Shown piece by piece: positions 33,010 to 37,145 of a stretch of 37,145 nt of DNA. Within the stretch, counting starts at the first letter, position 1, and every line of letters starts with the position of its first letter. The notes beneath the pieces were generated by a model. That model ran no database searches, was not told the DNA's origin, and saw only the letters and a list, made by a program, of their open reading frames with translations. The DNA is from Nitrososphaeria archaeon. Lineage in GTDB: Archaea; Thermoproteota; Nitrososphaeria; Nitrososphaerales; JACAEJ01. The position numbers and the translations under genes are program-made. The stretch is taken from positions 1 through 37,145 of the forward strand of contig JARVKB010000017.1 of the NCBI GenBank assembly GCA_029775925.1, given 5' to 3'.

Positions 33010-33259
33010 AGTTCTCCTCCATAAAAAGGCAGATGAATTTTTAAAGAGAATCAGCCTCGAAGACAAGCAACGCATAGTCGACAAGCTCAGACAACTGGAG
33101 GATTTTCCAGCTGTCAAACTTGAAATAGTTAAAATTGCAGGCGAGGCAAACACCTTTAGGCTACGCGTAGGAAAATACCGAGCACTATTCAAGGTCTACG
33201 AGCAAGAAAAAATAATAGTCATCGCCAAAATAGACACCAGAAAAAAGATTTATCAATAG
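32999..33259 (+). CDS. RelE/ParE-family toxin
   Basis: An 86-residue protein with the RelE fold: KFKVLLHKKADEFLKRI (strand 1 and helix), EDKQRIVDKLRQLEDFPA (second helix), EIVKIAGEANTFRLRVGKYRALFKVYEQEKIIVIAKIDTRKKIY (beta core and end). The RLRVGKYRALF motif carries the conserved RxGxYR core seen in RelE and ParE toxins. RelE toxins cut mRNA on the ribosome; ParE members poison gyrase. A choice between these cannot be made here, though archaeal members are usually RelE-type. It overlaps the antitoxin gene and should be kept inactive by it. Confidence 0.88.
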   Translation: MKFKVLLHKKADEFLKRISLEDKQRIVDKLRQLEDFPAVKLEIVKIAGEANTFRLRVGKYRALFKVYEQEKIIVIAKIDTRKKIYQ

Positions 33260-33367
33260 CAACCTAATTCAAAGATTCATCATGAACGTTGGGACATAAT
33301 ACATCAAATTGTAAACTAACATTTTCGATTAGTTGCAGTGAACAGAAAGTTTTAAGTTAAAACAGCG

Positions 33368-33571
33368 CTATTTGAGCTTTTTTAAGAGGGCTTTCTTTTC
33401 CAGCAGTTTATCCTGCTCTAAGGCAGCTCTCTTAAATTTGGCCAGATGATCAGATCTAATGTTTCTTTCTAAATATTCTATTATTGTTTGGCGCATGTTT
33501 CTTTCCAATTTTCCCACTTCTTTCCATTTTTGAGCTGAACGAATAGTATCAATTAGCCTTTCAATTTTCAC
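33368..33571 (-). CDS. Small helical protein next to the phosphoesterase-exonuclease gene
   Basis: A 67-residue frame from GTG: KIERLIDTIRSAQKWKEVGKLERNMRQTI, and a basic end LLEKKALLKKLK. The protein-like sequence continues upstream of the GTG, with DLKKTRFYLGLVKREWNFLSD and ELPDDL, for another 43 codons up to the TAA at 33701-33703, without an ATG, GTG or TTG. So the true N-terminus is uncertain. The frame overlaps the last 12 codons of the phosphoesterase gene and is +1 to it, so it may be a tail lost by frameshift. Function unknown; helical and basic, suggesting nucleic acid or protein binding. Confidence 0.5.
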   Translation of the reverse strand: MKIERLIDTIRSAQKWKEVGKLERNMRQTIIEYLERNIRSDHLAKFKRAALEQDKLLEKKALLKKLK

Positions 33572-33665
33572 TCGCAGATCATCTGGTAACTCGTCGCTAA
33601 GAAAATTCCATTCCCTTTTAACTAAACCTAAGTAAAATCGAGTCTTTTTTAAGTCGCCTTGGTTG

Positions 33666-36125
33666 CTAAATTGATGCTTTGCGTAAAACTTTGAATAAAG
33701 TTAAAAATCCTCGTTCTCTTCCGGGCAACCCGTCAGTTATAACTTTTCTAATTTTATACTTTTGTTTGCTTTTAATATGTTTAACCATACTCTCATACAA
33801 GCGGTGAACAATACTGTTGAACATTTTTTGGTTTATTATTGGATGAATCATTTCTTTAATGGGTTCATGTTTGTCCATTTTACAGGGATGAAGGTGAATT
33901 CCGCTTTTGAGTTGCCTAATTTTTTCGATTATATGTTGCAACGCTAGAATGTCTGCTTTATTTGCAGCTGCAAGTTCTTCTCGAGCTTCCGCATCACTTG
34001 GTTCTCTTAGGATTCTATTGCACAATACTAGTTTATCCAGCCCGTTTTTCTCATAAAATGAGCTTTTCCAGAACTCATCTTCTAACGCGCCATATAAAAC
34101 ATCGTGAACCTCGCGAAGATTTGTCGAGGATATAGGCGCGACAAGGCTTGTTTGAACAAAATATAACAAGTTAAGAGTTGACGCTTGACAATTGAGTTCT
34201 TGCTGAAGAAGCGATCTATCTAAACCACCCCAATGCACAAAAACTTTGTTAAGCCGGGTGCGGAGGTATTCTTGTGCTTTAGGTTTTTCGTCAAACCAGA
34301 ACTGCTTTAATTCGCCAGATTCTATATCAAGGAATCCATAAAGAACACCAGTCGTTTCGCTGTATTCTGTATCAAAGATAACTATCTGGTTGTTATCGGG
34401 AATAGAAATCGGGTTGATTAAGTATATGTTCTCTTTTTCTTGTTCTCTCAATACCTTGGCGTAAGCCCTTTTTAGGTGAACTTTATCAATGCCGAAGCTT
34501 TGTTTGAGTGCATTTTCATAAACGGCTTTAGTTATTAATTCTGGAGCTTTAACACCATAGTCATATAGTTTAAATATGTTGCTCCACGAAAATCCATAAC
34601 GATGCTTGATGTTAGCCAGCTCTGGAAGTTCCTCAAGTAATTTGTTGCCATATTTATTATAAGCTTCCATAAACAATATTGTTTCGTTTTTGGAAAGCCC
34701 AACCTCTTTTTGAAGGCGAAGAAGCCTTTCCTCGCCATTATACTCCCTTAATATTGCTTCTAAAAGTGAAGGCAACTTTAACCATTTTATCTCCTTAACT
34801 TCTCCATTTTGATCTAAAATAATCCATGCCATATTTGCTCTACTAAATGGGTCATCATGTGAACTTACGTTCACGATGGTTGTGTTGTTGATTTTTTCAT
34901 ATCTCCCGCCGCATCTGTGGACATGTCCGCAGACGACAAGCGTAACGTTGTTGTTCTCTTCCAAAAAATCCCTCAGCGCCAGACTTCCTATGGCCTCCTC
35001 ACCAAAGCGCATAGCCCTATCCAGCACTCCTTTCGGAGGCGAGTGAGATACTATTAGCAACTTCTTGCCTTTAGAAACCTCGCGTGCCAGTTCAAGTCTT
35101 AACCTCACACTTCCCTCGCTGTAGTCGCCGGAAGGGCCTAATCCACACGTAGATCCTTCAAGTCCAACGATAAAGAGCTGCCCTATATCGACCCAAGTGT
35201 TATGGATTTCGTAAACATTTCTGCCATAAATCCGAAATCTGTCAGCACCTACATTATCATTACCTATTATTGCAACTAGTCCGTACTTTGCATAGCTTGC
35301 TAATTCCTCAAATATGTTGCGTTTTGGCTCACTTATTGAAATATGGAAGTAAGCATAATCACGATCCTCACGTATCTTTTTAGCAGTAATGGATGAAGGC
35401 TCACGGTTCTTGACCAGCCTGTAAAGAATAAAATAGCCCGAAAGGAAATCAGGGATGTAGCCCAATGGGGCGACTTGACATAGGCTTATTATGGTGGTTC
35501 CCATATTGCTATCTATAACATCTACCTTAGTTCTCCCAAATTCAGATCTTCCTCGCCTTGATTGAAATGTTGGATATTCTGTAAGTAGCTCTTCAAGGTC
35601 TTTTTCACGTAACGTCTTATTTTCGCACCATTTGTCATAAAATGCATCTATGAAGCTCATTACTTCGAAAATTCTGCTTCTAGCCGTGTCTTCATTCGTG
35701 CCAATTTTAGGTAGCCGAAGGATTAAACCGTAAAGAGGACTGGACCAGCTTCGGCCGTCATCTGAAACCCAGACCCTCTCTACTTCCTGATTGTCATTAT
35801 AGCTAAAACGGAATAATTCTTCTCGTAGAGGAGCAAACCTATCTACGTCGTCACCAGCATAAATTATCAGGTCAGGCTTTTCTTTAAAGTACCGCAATAG
35901 ATGAAGTAACTCCTCAATTTTCTGCGTCCTATAATCGGAAAAAGCTAAGATCTTCAATTGTCCATCATGTGCTATCTGCTTAATTTTGGGTGAATGTTTA
36001 TTACAAGTTCGCAGTCTTAACCTTAAGGGTGTTTTTTGTTTACCGTAGTAGAATTCATTTAGAATAGCTTCAGTTCCTATGAGAGTCTGCGTATCTTTTA
36101 ATAGTTGAGAAAGTTTTACTTCCAT
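33666..36125 (-). CDS. Metallophosphoesterase fused to a DEDD/RNase H-like exonuclease
   Basis: An 819-residue protein. The N-terminal calcineurin-like domain has SDYR (D64), AGDDVD (91-93), IIGNDN (288-290), SHSPP (H361) and CGHVH (400-403), with a 190-residue insertion between the second and third. R and D stand in for the usual His in motifs 1 and 3. A helical linker (450-560) leads to a YprB-like RNase H domain: IFDTEYS (D585, E587), HWGGLD (D636) and KADILAL (D725). The earlier start at 36176 is possible; ATG at 36125 is chosen because GAGG lies five bases before it. Nucleic acid cleavage is expected, but the substrate is not known. Confidence 0.82.
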   Translation of the reverse strand: MEVKLSQLLKDTQTLIGTEAILNEFYYGKQKTPLRLRLRTCNKHSPKIKQIAHDGQLKILAFSDYRTQKIEELLHLLRYFKEKPDLIIYAGDDVDRFAPLREELFRFSYNDNQEVERVWVSDDGRSWSSPLYGLILRLPKIGTNEDTARSRIFEVMSFIDAFYDKWCENKTLREKDLEELLTEYPTFQSRRGRSEFGRTKVDVIDSNMGTTIISLCQVAPLGYIPDFLSGYFILYRLVKNREPSSITAKKIREDRDYAYFHISISEPKRNIFEELASYAKYGLVAIIGNDNVGADRFRIYGRNVYEIHNTWVDIGQLFIVGLEGSTCGLGPSGDYSEGSVRLRLELAREVSKGKKLLIVSHSPPKGVLDRAMRFGEEAIGSLALRDFLEENNNVTLVVCGHVHRCGGRYEKINNTTIVNVSSHDDPFSRANMAWIILDQNGEVKEIKWLKLPSLLEAILREYNGEERLLRLQKEVGLSKNETILFMEAYNKYGNKLLEELPELANIKHRYGFSWSNIFKLYDYGVKAPELITKAVYENALKQSFGIDKVHLKRAYAKVLREQEKENIYLINPISIPDNNQIVIFDTEYSETTGVLYGFLDIESGELKQFWFDEKPKAQEYLRTRLNKVFVHWGGLDRSLLQQELNCQASTLNLLYFVQTSLVAPISSTNLREVHDVLYGALEDEFWKSSFYEKNGLDKLVLCNRILREPSDAEAREELAAANKADILALQHIIEKIRQLKSGIHLHPCKMDKHEPIKEMIHPIINQKMFNSIVHRLYESMVKHIKSKQKYKIRKVITDGLPGRERGFLTLFKVLRKASI

Positions 36126-36176
36126 ATTTTCCTCTTTAGTATGTAACCAGAATAAATTTAATTTATTTTTATTCAT

Positions 36177-36443
36177 AATCTGCTCTATTGATCACTGATA
36201 AACAAGATAAGAGCAATAATTTGTTAAAATAGAAAGACAGGGATTTAGGGATATCAGTCCTTGAGTTTCAAATTCCACCTTTCGATCAGCATTAGTTTTC
36301 TTAATATACGTTTCTTTTCAGCGATGGCAAAATATTGTATCATGATATCTTAGACCTATTGCTAAATGTTAAAAAGGAATCATTTATTTGGATTTTAGTC
36401 CAACAGCCACACTTTGATAATATTGCGAGAGCATAACGAACAA
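36177..36443. other. Gene-free stretch between two minus-strand genes
   Basis: No protein-like frame, tRNA or clear repeat was seen. The part next to 36177 is AT-rich and is the natural place for the phosphoesterase promoter. Confidence 0.45.
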
Positions 36444-36791
36444 TTAATGGGCCTTTAAATAGGATTGAACTATGAATGCGATATGCTTAATAAAGCCCCT
36501 AGTGTCTGGAATTCCCTGTAGCCATTGAGAAACAGCTCTGTGTTCTCCTTTAGACTCGTCGCCGATGATATCTTGCAGAAACTTCATTGGATCTCTCCAA
36601 GGCTTACCTCTCAAATATGGCTCTATATCGGACCCCCAAAACCTGTTTAGAATAGAGGCCACTTTGTTAATTATACGCCCCTTCTCTAAGGGGTGAGCCC
36701 TCGCCCACCGCCACCCATACTCTCTTCTAAGCATCTCAAGCTCTTCAATCATTTCATCGGACACGCATAGCAATGGTGCCGATGCAGACAT
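36444..36791 (-). CDS. Unrecognised 115-residue protein
   Basis: I do not recognise this protein. It is helical, with no membrane helix or signal peptide: SDEMIEELEMLRREYGWRW, then KGRIINKVASILNRFWGSD, DPMKFLQDIIGDE and IKHIAFIVQSYLKAH. Trp and Arg are frequent. The open frame begins with TTG at 36797; ATG at 36791 is chosen. The gene stands alone, with gene-free stretches on either side, next to a probable integrase tail. It may be cargo of the mobile region. Confidence 0.55.
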   Translation of the reverse strand: MSASAPLLCVSDEMIEELEMLRREYGWRWARAHPLEKGRIINKVASILNRFWGSDIEPYLRGKPWRDPMKFLQDIIGDESKGEHRAVSQWLQGIPDTRGFIKHIAFIVQSYLKAH

Positions 36792-37000
36792 TATCAAACA
36801 CCTAAAACGGTCATCAGAAAAAGTAAAGCCAATATTTTGTCATGGGCGCTTTCGTCAGCTTTCCTATGCATCCAATCTTCCATCAACAATTTACATTACC
36901 CACGCTATGCCAGGAAAAATTCCTAAAAACTTGACATAAGGCTTATTCATTTTGAATAAATATTTAAAATTCTCCTTTCAAAACAGCTTCCATTTTCTCA

Positions 37001-37145
37001 TCAATGCTTTTTAATTAGGATTTTTCGTGAAGGTAGTACGCTTACAAACTGCCATCCTTGTGTCAGATACTTTTCTAGCTCTTTTTCATGTATTATCCTC
37101 TGCGGATTGTGCTTTCCTTCTCTAAGCTTTCTCGCTCTTTTTCCT
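37001..37145 (-). CDS. C-terminal end of a gene running off the window (integrase-like tail)
   Basis: A partial frame of about 47 residues ending with TGA at 37001. The sequence RIIHEKELEKYLTQGW followed by QFVSVLPSRKILIKK is like the C-terminal tail often found on archaeal integrases and other mobile-element proteins. The 5' part lies outside the window. It could be the tail of an integrase or of an unrelated protein carrying the same short domain. Confidence 0.5.
   Translation of the reverse strand, partial: GKRARKLREGKHNPQRIIHEKELEKYLTQGWQFVSVLPSRKILIKKH

Noticed and set aside
1-37145. CRISPR array or Cas genes
   Set aside because: No regularly spaced repeat series and no Cas motif was seen on either strand.

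Overview
The window reads as chromosomal DNA of an AT-rich archaeon. The evidence is a methanogen-type five-subunit CO dehydrogenase/acetyl-CoA synthase (CODH/ACS), archaeal TATA-like promoters with some leaderless starts, strong Shine-Dalgarno sites inside operons, DUF166 and AAA-associated archaeal families, and an archaeal-type truncated tyrosine integrase. A Thermoproteota lineage such as Bathyarchaeia would fit, but this is inference and needs marker-gene phylogeny.

Region 1 (about 0.5-12 kb, minus strand) is one compact operon: ArsR-like regulator, cdhA, cdhB, cdhC, cdhD, cdhE, a four-cluster ferredoxin, an aldehyde ferredoxin oxidoreductase (AOR), the nickel protein CooT and two CooC nickel-insertion ATPases. 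Overlaps and tiny gaps suggest co-transcription. Together they would interconvert acetyl-CoA with CO2, a methyl group and CoA, mature the nickel centres, and link aldehyde oxidation or acid reduction to the same ferredoxin pool. DUF166 and thioredoxin reductase genes lie divergently upstream.

Region 2 (13.8-15.7 kb) is a two-gene operon: a protein with clear eukaryote-type tubulin motifs and a coiled-coil partner. It is one of the main discoveries. Region 3 (15.9-25.9 kb) is ordinary to semi-accessory: an ABC transporter of the nitrate/taurine class without a binding protein, a DUF362 + radical SAM pair, a small membrane protein, an untracked CDGSH iron-sulfur protein, a cobalamin-type radical SAM enzyme, a divergent pair of PadR regulators with a shared operator-like sequence, another HTH regulator, a broken AEC permease and a Prx6-type peroxiredoxin.

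Region 4 (26-37 kb) is a decayed, mobile-element-rich region: two GC-rich direct repeats 3.3 kb apart, a wrecked ArsB-like transporter, a NuoK-ClC fusion encoded with a NuoJ-like protein, an integrase N-terminal fragment, a replication protein that lacks its prim-pol catalytic half, a CAAX-type protease gene with an amber codon, a RelBE-type toxin-antitoxin pair, a metallophosphoesterase-DEDD exonuclease fusion and an unrecognised small gene. No rRNA, tRNA or CRISPR array was seen.
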